NCBI GenBank assembly: GCA_902586925.1
Contig: CACIJE010000003.1
Coordinates: forward strand, 1-62,551
Reading direction: 5' to 3'
DNA length: 62,551 bases
Source of the DNA: an uncultured SAR86 cluster bacterium
GTDB lineage: Bacteria; Pseudomonadota; Gammaproteobacteria; Magnimaribacterales; D2472
The position numbers and the translations under genes were made by a program. The notes under the pieces were generated by a model, which was not told the DNA's origin, did not search any database, and worked only from the letters and a program-made list of their open reading frames with translations. This document shows, piece by piece, positions 1 through 9,221 of this stretch. The first letter of the stretch is position 1. Every line of letters starts with the position of its first letter.

Positions 1-830
<830 letters not shown>

Positions 831-832
831 TT

Positions 833-1264
833 TTAAAGACTATCGATTCCTTTATTTGCAAGAGCATCAGCTATTTCATTTTTTTGATGACCAGAGTGCC
901 CTTTTACCCAAGACCATTTTACGTTGTGTTGAGATATTAACTCATCTAGCTCAATCCAAAGATCTTTATTCTTTACATCTTTTTTTGATGAATTTTTCCA
1001 ATTATTGTTTTTCCAATTTTTTATCCATGATGTGATTCCATCCATTACATATTTTGAGTCTGTAGTTATATTTACATCGCATCTTTCTTTAAGAACACTA
1101 AGGCCCTCAATCGCAGCCTTCAATTCCATTTTATTATTTGTTGTATTTTTTTCACCGCCAAAATATTCTTTTGACACATCTTGATATTCAATTAGTACTC
1201 CCCAGCCTCCATTACCAGGATTTCCCCTGCAGGCACCATCTGTATAAATATTTACTGTTTTCAT
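833..1264 (-). CDS. rnhA: Ribonuclease HI
   Basis: 143 aa. The N-terminus IYTDGACRGNPGNGGWG is the RNase HI signature with the first catalytic Asp (D9). The conserved Glu follows in MELKAAIEGL and the second Asp in TTDSKYV. The His-loop and last Asp are in HSGHQKNEIADALAN. The enzyme cleaves the RNA strand of RNA-DNA hybrids, removing R-loops and primer RNA. It is divergent from gloB with only about 22 bases between the starts, so each gene's promoter must overlap the other transcript. It is the first gene of the rnhA-dnaQ-gltX run. Confidence 0.96.
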   Translation of the reverse strand: MKTVNIYTDGACRGNPGNGGWGVLIEYQDVSKEYFGGEKNTTNNKMELKAAIEGLSVLKERCDVNITTDSKYVMDGITSWIKNWKNNNWKNSSKKDVKNKDLWIELDELISQHNVKWSWVKGHSGHQKNEIADALANKGIDSL

Positions 1265-1286
1265 AAATATAAACTAGAATTTGTAT

Positions 1287-2051
1287 ATGTTAAAAGTAGA
1301 GCCAATAAATGCATATGAAGATAATTATATTTGGTTAGTAACAACTAATGAAGGGTCAATAGTTATTGATCCTGGTGAATCTAAAGAAATTATTAAACAA
1401 ATGGATAATAATCTTATCGACTTAAAGGGTATTTTAATAACTCATCATCATTTCGACCATACAAATGGTTTGTCAGATTTGTTGAATAAAAAAGACCTTG
1501 AAGTTTTTGGTCCAAAAAACAATATTAATGGAATTAATAACGTGGTCAAAGAATTTGATAAATTTTCTATCATAGGTATTCATTTTGAAGTTATTGAAAT
1601 TCCTGGCCATACTCTGGATCATCTTGCTTTTTATTCATTTAATGATGGAAATCCAATTCTTTTTTGTGGAGATACTCTTTTTGCTGGAGGATGTGGTCGG
1701 GTTTTTGAAGGCACATTTAAACAAATGTTTCAATCTTTAAAAAAAATAGCAAATTACCCCAAAGAAACAAAGGTTTATTGCGGGCATGAGTATACATTAG
1801 CTAACTTAAAATTTGCGTTAGAGGTAGATAGTAATAATAAAGATCTCAAAAATGAATACATGAGCATAGAGGATTTGATTTCAAAAAATATTCCTTCTTT
1901 GCCAACTACCATGAAAAAAGAATTAAAATTAAATCCGTTTTTGAGATGTAATGATATTGCCATAAAAAATAAAATTTTTGAAAAATTCGATATTATTGAT
2001 AATGAATTAGAAATATTTACAGCACTAAGAAAATGGAAAGACGATTTCTAA
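1287..2051 (+). CDS. gloB: Hydroxyacylglutathione hydrolase (glyoxalase II)
   Basis: About 254 aa metallo-beta-lactamase-fold enzyme. The binuclear metal site motif THHHFDH is present, followed by the downstream metal ligands in IPGHTLDH, the FCGDTLF segment and the CGHEYTLANLKFA helix that binds glutathione in glyoxalase II. It hydrolyses S-D-lactoylglutathione, finishing methylglyoxal detoxification. I chose the ATG at 1287 (MLKVEPINAYEDNY); a TTG two codons upstream at 1281 is also in frame but less likely. The end overlaps the start of mltD by 19 bases, so the two are probably co-translated. Confidence 0.94.
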   Translation: MLKVEPINAYEDNYIWLVTTNEGSIVIDPGESKEIIKQMDNNLIDLKGILITHHHFDHTNGLSDLLNKKDLEVFGPKNNINGINNVVKEFDKFSIIGIHFEVIEIPGHTLDHLAFYSFNDGNPILFCGDTLFAGGCGRVFEGTFKQMFQSLKKIANYPKETKVYCGHEYTLANLKFALEVDSNNKDLKNEYMSIEDLISKNIPSLPTTMKKELKLNPFLRCNDIAIKNKIFEKFDIIDNELEIFTALRKWKDDF

Positions 2052-3505
2052 AAAACCTTTTTATATTATTTTTCATTGTTGGATGTCAACAACTTGAGAT
2101 TGATCAAACTAATGAATCTACTTTACAAATTAGTCCTGATATAACCAAAGATATCTTTGCTCAAGAAAATATAAAGAAAAACGTTTGGCAATATATGCAA
2201 TTAAATAATAATTTAGAAGATGACTTTGTTATTGATGAACAGGTTCTGTCATACATGAACATCCATTTAAAAGATCTTGAAAAATTTGAAAAATACCTAA
2301 ATGATTCATATTACTTTATTTATTTCGTTGTTGATGAATTAGAAAAAAATAACCTTCCTGTAGAGCTTGCGATCCTCCCATACATTGAAAGTAATTATGA
2401 TCCTTTTTCAATTTCACCATCCGGTGCTGTAGGGATGTGGCAATTTATGCCTCGAACAGGAAGACTATATAAGCTTAATAAATCATGGTGGAACGAAGAT
2501 AGGCACGATCCTTTTAAATCAACAGAAGCTGCCGTTGAGTATTTAAAATATTTATATCAAAGATTTGATCAAGATATTTATCTTACAATTGCCTCTTATA
2601 ATGCAGGTCCCTCTCTGGTGGATAGAAGAATTAATCAAAATAAAAGACGAGGTGAAGATATAGATTTTTGGTCACTTAGTCTACCTTCTCAAACTAAGAA
2701 TTATGTCCCAAAATATATTGCTCTGCGAGAACTAATATTTAACTCAGAAAAGTATGGATTAAAAATGCCAGATATTCCTTACGAACCTGTTGTTGAAAAA
2801 GTGACGATACCAGGTCAAGTTGAAATACTAGCTTTGAGTGAGTTTTTAGAGATAAAGCCAGAGCTTTTGTATAAATTAAATGCAGGTTATACAAAGTGGG
2901 CTTCAGCACCAAAAGATGAAAGTGTTTTCTATATACCGATGGAAAAATATTATCTATTCATATCGGATAAAAATCCGTTCAACATAACTAATGACATAAA
3001 TTGGATATCGCACAATGTAAAAAAAGGTGACAATCTGTGGGATCTTTCAAAAAAATATGACACTGAAGTAAAAATCATAAAGGAAATAAATTACTTAGAT
3101 AGCAGCCTGTTATCTATAGATGATACTTTGCTTATACCTCTTAGCAAAAGTAAATCAAATACTTTTATTCCTTATGAAATGTATATCATATCTGAGGGTG
3201 ATACTTTATGGAGTATAGCTAAAAAATATAATTTAGATGTTCGTGACTTAGCGAGCATGAATTCGCTGAATACAAATGATTATCTTCAGCTTGGTCAGCA
3301 GATCTCCATTGGAAACAAAAATATTTATAGAAATATGGAATCAAAAAAAAGAACTATACTTTACTCAGTTAAACAAGGAGATAATTTATATAAAATATCA
3401 CAATTATTTGATGTAACTATTAAAAGTATTCAAGAAATTAATGATTTTAGCGAATCTACTTTAATGCCAGGTCAAATTATTAAGATTGCAATTAGAGCTT
3501 TCTAG
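2033..3505 (+). CDS. mltD: Membrane-bound lytic murein transglycosylase D with three LysM repeats
   Basis: 490 aa. A lipoprotein signal with lipobox ending VGC lies near residue 18. An SLT (GH23) domain follows, with the catalytic Glu in LPYIESNYDP and the fold motif SGAVGMWQFMPRTGR. Three C-terminal LysM repeats each start with a xGDxL core (KKGDNLWDLS, SEGDTLWSIA, KQGDNLYKIS). It cleaves the MurNAc-GlcNAc bond from the periplasmic face of the outer membrane, forming 1,6-anhydro ends. The gene overlaps gloB by 19 bases at its start and oppC by 4 bases at its end (convergent). E. coli MltD has two LysM repeats, so three is a mild elaboration. Confidence 0.93.
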   Translation: MERRFLKNLFILFFIVGCQQLEIDQTNESTLQISPDITKDIFAQENIKKNVWQYMQLNNNLEDDFVIDEQVLSYMNIHLKDLEKFEKYLNDSYYFIYFVVDELEKNNLPVELAILPYIESNYDPFSISPSGAVGMWQFMPRTGRLYKLNKSWWNEDRHDPFKSTEAAVEYLKYLYQRFDQDIYLTIASYNAGPSLVDRRINQNKRRGEDIDFWSLSLPSQTKNYVPKYIALRELIFNSEKYGLKMPDIPYEPVVEKVTIPGQVEILALSEFLEIKPELLYKLNAGYTKWASAPKDESVFYIPMEKYYLFISDKNPFNITNDINWISHNVKKGDNLWDLSKKYDTEVKIIKEINYLDSSLLSIDDTLLIPLSKSKSNTFIPYEMYIISEGDTLWSIAKKYNLDVRDLASMNSLNTNDYLQLGQQISIGNKNIYRNMESKKRTILYSVKQGDNLYKISQLFDVTIKSIQEINDFSESTLMPGQIIKIAIRAF

Positions 3506-4353
3506 TCATCAGAAGTTTTTGGATCAAGGGCATCTCTTAAACCATCACCAAAAAAATTTAAAGCAAACAAAGTTATTGTAAAGGTAATACCTGGATATAT
3601 TAGAAGCCAACTAAATTCTTCCATTGACTCAACACCGTCTTTTATTAATGTGCCCCAACTACTCATTGGAGGTTGAATGCCCAATCCAAGAAAACTTAAA
3701 AAGCCCTCTAGTAACATTACCTGAGGAATAGTTAATGTAGCATACACAGCAATTGGCCCAAGAATATTTGGAAGCAAATGCCTCCTAAACATAGATAAAT
3801 TTGATACTCCCATAGCCTTTGCAGCCATAACAAATTCTTGATTTTTTAATCCTATTACTTGTCCTCTAACAATTCTTGCCATTGTTAGCCACTCCACAGC
3901 ACCTATTGCGCCAAAGAGAAGCCATAAATTTCTTCCGAAAATTACCATTAGAAGAATTATGAAAATTATAAATGGAAGTCCATATAGAACATCAACTATT
4001 CTCATCATTATTGAATCAACGCCACCTCCTACATATCCCGCTACAATTCCCCAAGAAACTCCTATGATTAAAGCTACTCCTGTTGCAACAAAACCAACAA
4101 GTAAAGAAATTCTAGCTCCATACAGTATTCTGCTTAATAGATCTCTCCCTAAAACATCTGTCCCTAGAAGATGTTCTGATGAAGGGGGACTAGCGCCTAA
4201 GTTTAAGTCTTGATATGAATAGGAATATGGTGCTATCCATGGTGCAAGGACTGCGCAAATAATTAGCAAAATTAATATAAATCCTCCAAACATTGCTGCT
4301 CTATTTCTTGATAACCTATATAGAGCATCTGACCAAAGTGAATTATTATTCAT
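3502..4353 (-). CDS. oppC: Oligopeptide/dipeptide ABC transporter permease (OppC type)
   Basis: 283 aa from the ATG at 4353, which overlaps the oppB stop as TAATG; a TTG at 4383 would extend it but is unlikely. The N-terminal segment SRNRAAMFGGFILILL is the usual OppC_N transmembrane anchor. About five more membrane helices follow. The EAA loop that docks the ATPase is visible in the stretch around QEFVMAAKAMGVSN. With OppB it forms the inner-membrane channel for peptides delivered by OppA. No oppD or oppF ATPase gene follows: the next gene, mltD, converges with a 4-base overlap. Confidence 0.92.
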   Translation of the reverse strand: MNNNSLWSDALYRLSRNRAAMFGGFILILLIICAVLAPWIAPYSYSYQDLNLGASPPSSEHLLGTDVLGRDLLSRILYGARISLLVGFVATGVALIIGVSWGIVAGYVGGGVDSIMMRIVDVLYGLPFIIFIILLMVIFGRNLWLLFGAIGAVEWLTMARIVRGQVIGLKNQEFVMAAKAMGVSNLSMFRRHLLPNILGPIAVYATLTIPQVMLLEGFLSFLGLGIQPPMSSWGTLIKDGVESMEEFSWLLIYPGITFTITLFALNFFGDGLRDALDPKTSDD

Positions 4354-5273
4354 TATGAATCTCTTGATCTTGGATTCAACCAAAGTGCTGCTATGTCAGA
4401 CATCAAATTAAAAAATACAATCATTGCAGAAAAGAAGATTGTTGTTCCCAAAATCATTGTATAGTCTCTGTTAAAAGCAGCTTCGACATAAAACCTTCCA
4501 AGCCCTGGTATTTGAAAAATTGTTTCAACAACAAATGACCCCGCAAGAAGTCCAGCGATTGCTGGACCCAAAAAAGAAACTACTGGGATTAAGCCACCTT
4601 GCATGGCATGTTTAACAACAACCATTCTTTCGGTAAGTCCTTTTGCTCTTGCAGTTCTAATAAAGTCTTGATTAAGGACTTCCAACATACCTCCTCTACT
4701 TAAACGAGCTATATATGCTGCATAGGCAAATCCAAGAGTAATTGAAGGTAAAATCTTGTCGCCTGGTAATTGTCCCCAACCAGATACAGGAAGAATCTCA
4801 AGATTAATACCAAATATTAAAACAAGCAGAGGGCCCATTAAAAATGTTGGGACACAAATTCCAATCATTGCAATGGCCATTGGTATGAAATCTAAAAAAG
4901 TATTTCTTTTTAGAGCAGCTAAAACACCAGAAAAAATTCCAATTAAAAGAGCAATAATAATTGCATAAAATGCTAGTTCAAATGTTACAGGCAAACCAGT
5001 TGCAATCATTTCTGTTACAGATCTACCAGGAAACCTAAAGGAAGGTCCTAAATCACCTTGCAAAAGACCTGACATGTAATCTAAATACTGCTCCCAATTT
5101 GAAGCATCCAAATTATATGCTTCATTGAGATTTTTTAAAACTTGAGGTGACACAGCTTTATCAGCATCAAAAGGTCCGCCAGGCGCAATTTTAATTAAAA
5201 AGAAAGTTATGCTTGCTACAGCCAATAATACAGGTATCGCAACAAAAATTCTTCTTATAAAAATCGCTATCAT
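4353..5273 (-). CDS. oppB: Oligopeptide/dipeptide ABC transporter permease (OppB type)
   Basis: 306 aa, typical of OppB/DppB. The N-terminus has the canonical membrane helix followed by KIAPGGPFD, the hallmark of the family. Five further helices and an EAA-type loop (DFIRTARAKGLTERMV) follow. The C-terminal part (FVVETIFQIPGLGRFYVEA) is also diagnostic. It pairs with OppC to make the permease. It starts 7 bases after oppA and overlaps oppC, so oppABC form one translation-coupled unit. The substrate class (oligopeptides) is a family inference and cannot be narrowed from sequence. Confidence 0.93.
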   Translation of the reverse strand: MIAIFIRRIFVAIPVLLAVASITFFLIKIAPGGPFDADKAVSPQVLKNLNEAYNLDASNWEQYLDYMSGLLQGDLGPSFRFPGRSVTEMIATGLPVTFELAFYAIIIALLIGIFSGVLAALKRNTFLDFIPMAIAMIGICVPTFLMGPLLVLIFGINLEILPVSGWGQLPGDKILPSITLGFAYAAYIARLSRGGMLEVLNQDFIRTARAKGLTERMVVVKHAMQGGLIPVVSFLGPAIAGLLAGSFVVETIFQIPGLGRFYVEAAFNRDYTMILGTTIFFSAMIVFFNLMSDIAALWLNPRSRDS

Positions 5274-5279
5274 GCGAAG

Positions 5280-6899
5280 TTAATCTCTTTCTAAATAAAT
5301 AAACTTTGGATGATGGTGATCAAGAATGTGAGGATTAAACCCTTTTACATCTGAATGAAGCTGGTACACCCGAACATAGGTATAAAGAGGAATAATTGGC
5401 ATATTATCTATTAATATTTTTTCTGCCTCGTTAAGTAATTTATATCTTTCAGTTTGATTATTAATTGTGTTCGCCTTTTCAACCAAAGCATCAAAACTCA
5501 TATCTTCCCAACCAGTTTTATTATTTCCTCTGTTCGGCCTCATCAAATCCAAGAAAGTATTTGGATCTTCATAGTCTCCAATCCAACCTGCTCTGGATAT
5601 TTGAAAATCACCAACCATTTCTCTGCTTAAATAAACTTTCCAATCTTGGTTAACAAGTTCTACTTCAATACCAAGATCTTTTTGCCACATTTGTTGAATA
5701 GCTAGTGCAACTTTTCTGTGACCCTCGTTAGTATTAAAAAGAATTTCTAATTTAGGAAATGGATTATCTGATGTAAAACCTGCCTCCTCTAATAGAACTT
5801 TTGCCAATTCTGGATCATATGGGATTTCAGTTGTTGGTTGATAACCATTAGAACCTGGCGGCGTAAATGAATATGCTGGAATTTGACCACATTGAGTTAC
5901 TTTTTCAACCAAAAGTTTTCTATCAATAGAGTATGCTAATGCTTTTCTAACTCGAACATCACTAAGAGCTTCATTTTCTGTATTAATTCTATAAAAATAT
6001 GTTCCCATATATGGATCGATCTTTAAATTAGGATTCTTTTCTTCTATATATATTGGGCATTTTTGAGTTGGCATAGTTGAAGTAAGATGAAGTTGTCCTG
6101 CTCTAAACATCCTATCCTCTGTCATCACGTTAGAAACAGGATAGTAATGAATTTCATTAAGTCGAACCATAGACGCGTCATAGTAAAATGGGTTTTTTTC
6201 AACAACTATTTTATTATTGAGTTCCCAAGTTTTTAGTTGAAAAGGTCCATTACATACAAAATTTCCAGGTCTTGTCCATTCTCCATTTCTATCATCTATC
6301 TCACCATATTTTAAAACTGTTTCTTTATGAACTGGCCACGTGCTGTAATGACTTAAAAGACCTATAAAAAATGGTGTAGGATTTTTTAAATTAACTTTTA
6401 AAGTATGTTTATCGATTGCCTTTACACCGACATTATCAAAATCATCAATCAACCCATTGTGATATTCGTATGCACCTTCAAGGTAATAAAGCATATCTGG
6501 GTACTGTGATCCAAGACTTGCTGTAAGGATTCTTTTCCATGACCAAACAAAATCATCAGCTGTAACAGGGTCACCATTAGACCATTTAGCGTTTTTATTA
6601 AGATTAAATAAATACTCTTTGCCATCATCGCTTACAACCCAGGATTCAGCAGTGCCTGGAATGTATCCATCAGATTGACTAGGATTTGGATTAGGAATTG
6701 TTAAACCCTCACATAAGCTAATTAAGATGTGATGTTCTGGAACACCAGTTACTATATGCGGATCAATACCCTGAGGCTCAGAGCCATTTCCATGATGATA
6801 AATTTGATTTTCTAAACCAAATTCAACTGGCGATATATTTTCTGAACAACCATAAAATAAAACTAAAACTAAAAAAAATGAAATCGATTTTAAATTCAT
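5280..6899 (-). CDS. oppA: Peptide-binding lipoprotein of ABC transporter (OppA type)
   Basis: 539 aa, SBP family 5. The signal peptide ends in a lipobox (LFYGC), so it is probably anchored to the inner membrane. Family signatures include GSEPQGIDPHIVTG near the N-terminus, LNKNAKWSNGDPVTADDFVWSWKR in two adjoining pieces, and the C-terminal NMPIIPLYTY. The GSEPxxxDP opening matches periplasmic oligopeptide-binding proteins of the OppA/MppA group more than dipeptide DppA. It captures peptides for OppBC. It follows ppiD by 11 bases and may be co-transcribed with it. Confidence 0.92.
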   Translation of the reverse strand: MNLKSISFFLVLVLFYGCSENISPVEFGLENQIYHHGNGSEPQGIDPHIVTGVPEHHILISLCEGLTIPNPNPSQSDGYIPGTAESWVVSDDGKEYLFNLNKNAKWSNGDPVTADDFVWSWKRILTASLGSQYPDMLYYLEGAYEYHNGLIDDFDNVGVKAIDKHTLKVNLKNPTPFFIGLLSHYSTWPVHKETVLKYGEIDDRNGEWTRPGNFVCNGPFQLKTWELNNKIVVEKNPFYYDASMVRLNEIHYYPVSNVMTEDRMFRAGQLHLTSTMPTQKCPIYIEEKNPNLKIDPYMGTYFYRINTENEALSDVRVRKALAYSIDRKLLVEKVTQCGQIPAYSFTPPGSNGYQPTTEIPYDPELAKVLLEEAGFTSDNPFPKLEILFNTNEGHRKVALAIQQMWQKDLGIEVELVNQDWKVYLSREMVGDFQISRAGWIGDYEDPNTFLDLMRPNRGNNKTGWEDMSFDALVEKANTINNQTERYKLLNEAEKILIDNMPIIPLYTYVRVYQLHSDVKGFNPHILDHHHPKFIYLERD

Positions 6900-6910
6900 A
6901 TTTGTAACCC

Positions 6911-8785
6911 TTAAAATATTAAATTATTTAAATTTACTCTGGCAGAATCAAAAATATCTTTATTGATTATTTGATTCATCTTTGTATCCATAATTTGCTT
7001 ACTAAAATTGTCGTATTCTTCAAGCATATTATCAATATCAGTCTTTGAAGGCTGATTAAATTTTATTATATCAACAATGTATTTATCACCATTTAGGGAA
7101 TCTTGTGTGATTATACTTTGACTTGAAGAATTAAAAATAACATTTAATACCTCTCGCGGTAGCAAGGATGAATATCTTTTTACATCAACATATGTTTCAT
7201 ATTCAACATAGTCGTAAGCTTTGATAAATTTCATTCTCTCTTCTTCATCCGTGATAGCTTTTATTTCATCTGACATAAGCGAAATTTTTTCAAATGCTTT
7301 TGATTCAGAAAGCATATTTGCAATAGTATCTTCAATTAAATTAAACTCCTGCAAAGAAGGCTCGATAATATCATTAATTGCAAAAACAATAACGCTATCA
7401 TCAACCTCGAGAACTGACAGTTTATTTATCTCAGAATCTGCAGAAAATATATAATTACTAATCTCAGAGGAAGCGATTTCAAAATCAAAATTAGATTGAG
7501 AATATAATTCAGATTTATTAATAGTCTTTGACAAAACTTCAGCAATTTCATCTAAATCAATATTATCTGTAATCATATTTTCAATTTCAGCTAAATCATC
7601 TTGCAAAAGTGCATAAGATTCATTTTGCTTTAATTCACTTATTAATTCTTGTTTGATTTCATCCTCAGAAAGAGGTTCAAGAATATTTTTTTCAGTAATT
7701 TTTAGAATATGGAGTGTATCTTCAAGCTCAATAATTTCAGTAGTTTGATCTAAATTAAGAAATTGAATAGCATCTTTAAATTCTAATGGGAAAATTTCCT
7801 CATCAAAATACTCAAGATCGCCACCAATATCTTTAGTAACAATATCCTCACTGTAAGCACTAGCCAATTCGATGAAATCTTCACCACTCTCAATTAAATC
7901 TTGAACATTTTTAATTGCGTCATAAGCAGATTCGTTAGAACTATAGTTATTTTTATCAATCATAATATGAGATATTCTAATTTCATCTGAATTTTTGAAT
8001 GTATCTAAGTAACTTTGATATCCATTCTCTAAGTATGATTCAGGAATTTGAATAAGCTCCTCATAATCAGATCGATTAAGTAAGATATATTTAAAGCTTT
8101 TTAATTCCTCACTAAAAAATAATATCTCATTCTCTTTGTAATAATTTAATAATTCGTCATTTGAATTAACAATTTCAGATTTCATTTTGTTGAAATCTAT
8201 TTTTATAAAATCTATATCAGTAGATTTTTCTAATAAGCTTGCCATTTCAAATAACTCACTATCTGTTACAAAATTTACAGCTCCAAATGAAGATCTATAG
8301 AGATCTGATGCTATCAAGTTCGTCATAACATCAATATAGCTTTCTTTTGTAAATCCATTAGAGTTAACTTGAGCCTCAAATACATCCTCGCTAAATAATC
8401 CATCTATTTGAAATATTTGGCTTTTAATTATATTTTTTTTTGTTTCGTTTATAGTTGATTGATTTATGAATCCTAGAGATTTAGCTCCAGACAATAAAAC
8501 TTTTTGAATAATGAGTTCTTGTTTGATAGCTTCAGATTTAATCTGTTCATCTAACAAATCAAAGTCAAAATCTTCTCCGTATAAACTTTGAAATTTTCTT
8601 ACAGTTACATCTGATGCCATTTGAATATCAATCTCAGTTACATTTTCACCATTAATTTTTCCAAAGGAGTCGTTGAATACTGTACCAAGAGAAGATGTAC
8701 CCAAAAAAACAAAAGGAAGTGCGCAAAACAAAACTACTATTAATAACCTTGGGCCAGTTAAAAAATTTCTGAGAGAATCCATCAT
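6911..8785 (-). CDS. ppiD: Membrane-anchored periplasmic chaperone / peptidyl-prolyl isomerase (PpiD-like)
   Basis: 624 aa. The N-terminus carries one membrane helix (LLIVVLFCALPFVFLGT), so the bulk is periplasmic. A SurA_N-like chaperone region covers roughly residues 30-200. One parvulin domain follows at about 265-370, starting IRISHIMIDKNN and including GGDLEYFDEEIF. The C-terminal 250 residues are divergent. PpiD sits at the SecYEG exit and helps fold emerging outer-membrane proteins. Its place downstream of hupB matches the lon-hupB-ppiD order of Gammaproteobacteria. A TATAAT hexamer lies only about 8 bases before the ATG, suggesting a very short leader after the hupB terminator. Confidence 0.88.
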   Translation of the reverse strand: MMDSLRNFLTGPRLLIVVLFCALPFVFLGTSSLGTVFNDSFGKINGENVTEIDIQMASDVTVRKFQSLYGEDFDFDLLDEQIKSEAIKQELIIQKVLLSGAKSLGFINQSTINETKKNIIKSQIFQIDGLFSEDVFEAQVNSNGFTKESYIDVMTNLIASDLYRSSFGAVNFVTDSELFEMASLLEKSTDIDFIKIDFNKMKSEIVNSNDELLNYYKENEILFFSEELKSFKYILLNRSDYEELIQIPESYLENGYQSYLDTFKNSDEIRISHIMIDKNNYSSNESAYDAIKNVQDLIESGEDFIELASAYSEDIVTKDIGGDLEYFDEEIFPLEFKDAIQFLNLDQTTEIIELEDTLHILKITEKNILEPLSEDEIKQELISELKQNESYALLQDDLAEIENMITDNIDLDEIAEVLSKTINKSELYSQSNFDFEIASSEISNYIFSADSEINKLSVLEVDDSVIVFAINDIIEPSLQEFNLIEDTIANMLSESKAFEKISLMSDEIKAITDEEERMKFIKAYDYVEYETYVDVKRYSSLLPREVLNVIFNSSSQSIITQDSLNGDKYIVDIIKFNQPSKTDIDNMLEEYDNFSKQIMDTKMNQIINKDIFDSARVNLNNLIF

Positions 8786-8811
8786 GATGGCGATATTATA
8801 GAATAAAAAAA

Positions 8812-8832
8812 GGGTGCATAAGCACCCTTTTT
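8812..8832 (-). terminator. Intrinsic terminator after hupB
   Basis: A GGGTGC / GCACCC stem (8812-8817 with 8822-8827) and ATAA loop. On the minus strand it is followed by seven U (the A run at 8805-8811), and on the plus strand by five T. It lies between the hupB stop and the ppiD start and should end the hupB transcript. Confidence 0.85.
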
Positions 8833-8845
8833 AAAAGAAAAAAAT

Positions 8846-9133
8846 TTATGCAGGATTACCAGCTTTTACTGCATCTTTTAGTGCTTTACCAGCCTTAAAA
8901 CCTGGTACGTTAGAAGCTGATATATACATTGAAGCGCCTGTTTGAGGATTTCTGCCCTCTCTTGCAGCTCTATGTCTAACTGAAAATGTTCCAAAACCAA
9001 CTAAAGCAACTGAATCACCACTGCTTAAAGCCCCCGAAATGCCATCTAAAACTGCATCTACTGCATTGCCTGCTTGAGCTTTAGACATATCTGCACTACT
9101 TGCAACCGCATCAACTAAATCTGATTTATTCAT
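8846..9133 (-). CDS. hupB: DNA-binding protein HU, beta type
   Basis: 95 aa, slightly longer than the usual 90. It begins [11 protein letters not shown] and contains the HU/IHF signature region [20 protein letters not shown], including the DNA-minor-groove beta arm and its GRNPQTG tip. It bends and compacts chromosomal DNA as a dimer. The order lon-hupB-ppiD is the standard location of hupB rather than hupA or the ihf genes. An 88-base gap to lon and its own terminator suggest that it is transcribed on its own, as expected for an abundant protein. The SD AGGAG lies just before the ATG. Confidence 0.95.
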   Translation of the reverse strand: MNKSDLVDAVASSADMSKAQAGNAVDAVLDGISGALSSGDSVALVGFGTFSVRHRAAREGRNPQTGASMYISASNVPGFKAGKALKDAVKAGNPA

Positions 9134-9178
9134 ATTTAAATACTCCTCTGTGATAAATAAATTATTAAATACTTCTCT

Positions 9179-9207
9179 ATGAAAAGCTTTTTATGGCTAA
9201 AAGTCAA
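9179..9207 (-). promoter_or_regulatory. Candidate sigma70 promoter of hupB
   Basis: On the minus strand TTGACT (complement of 9202-9207) and TTTCAT (complement of 9179-9184) are separated by 17 bases in the gap between lon and hupB. The -35 matches 5 of 6 consensus bases; the -10 is weak. It would give a leader of about 40 bases. Confidence 0.45.
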
Positions 9208-9221
9208 GCAAATAAAGGGTA

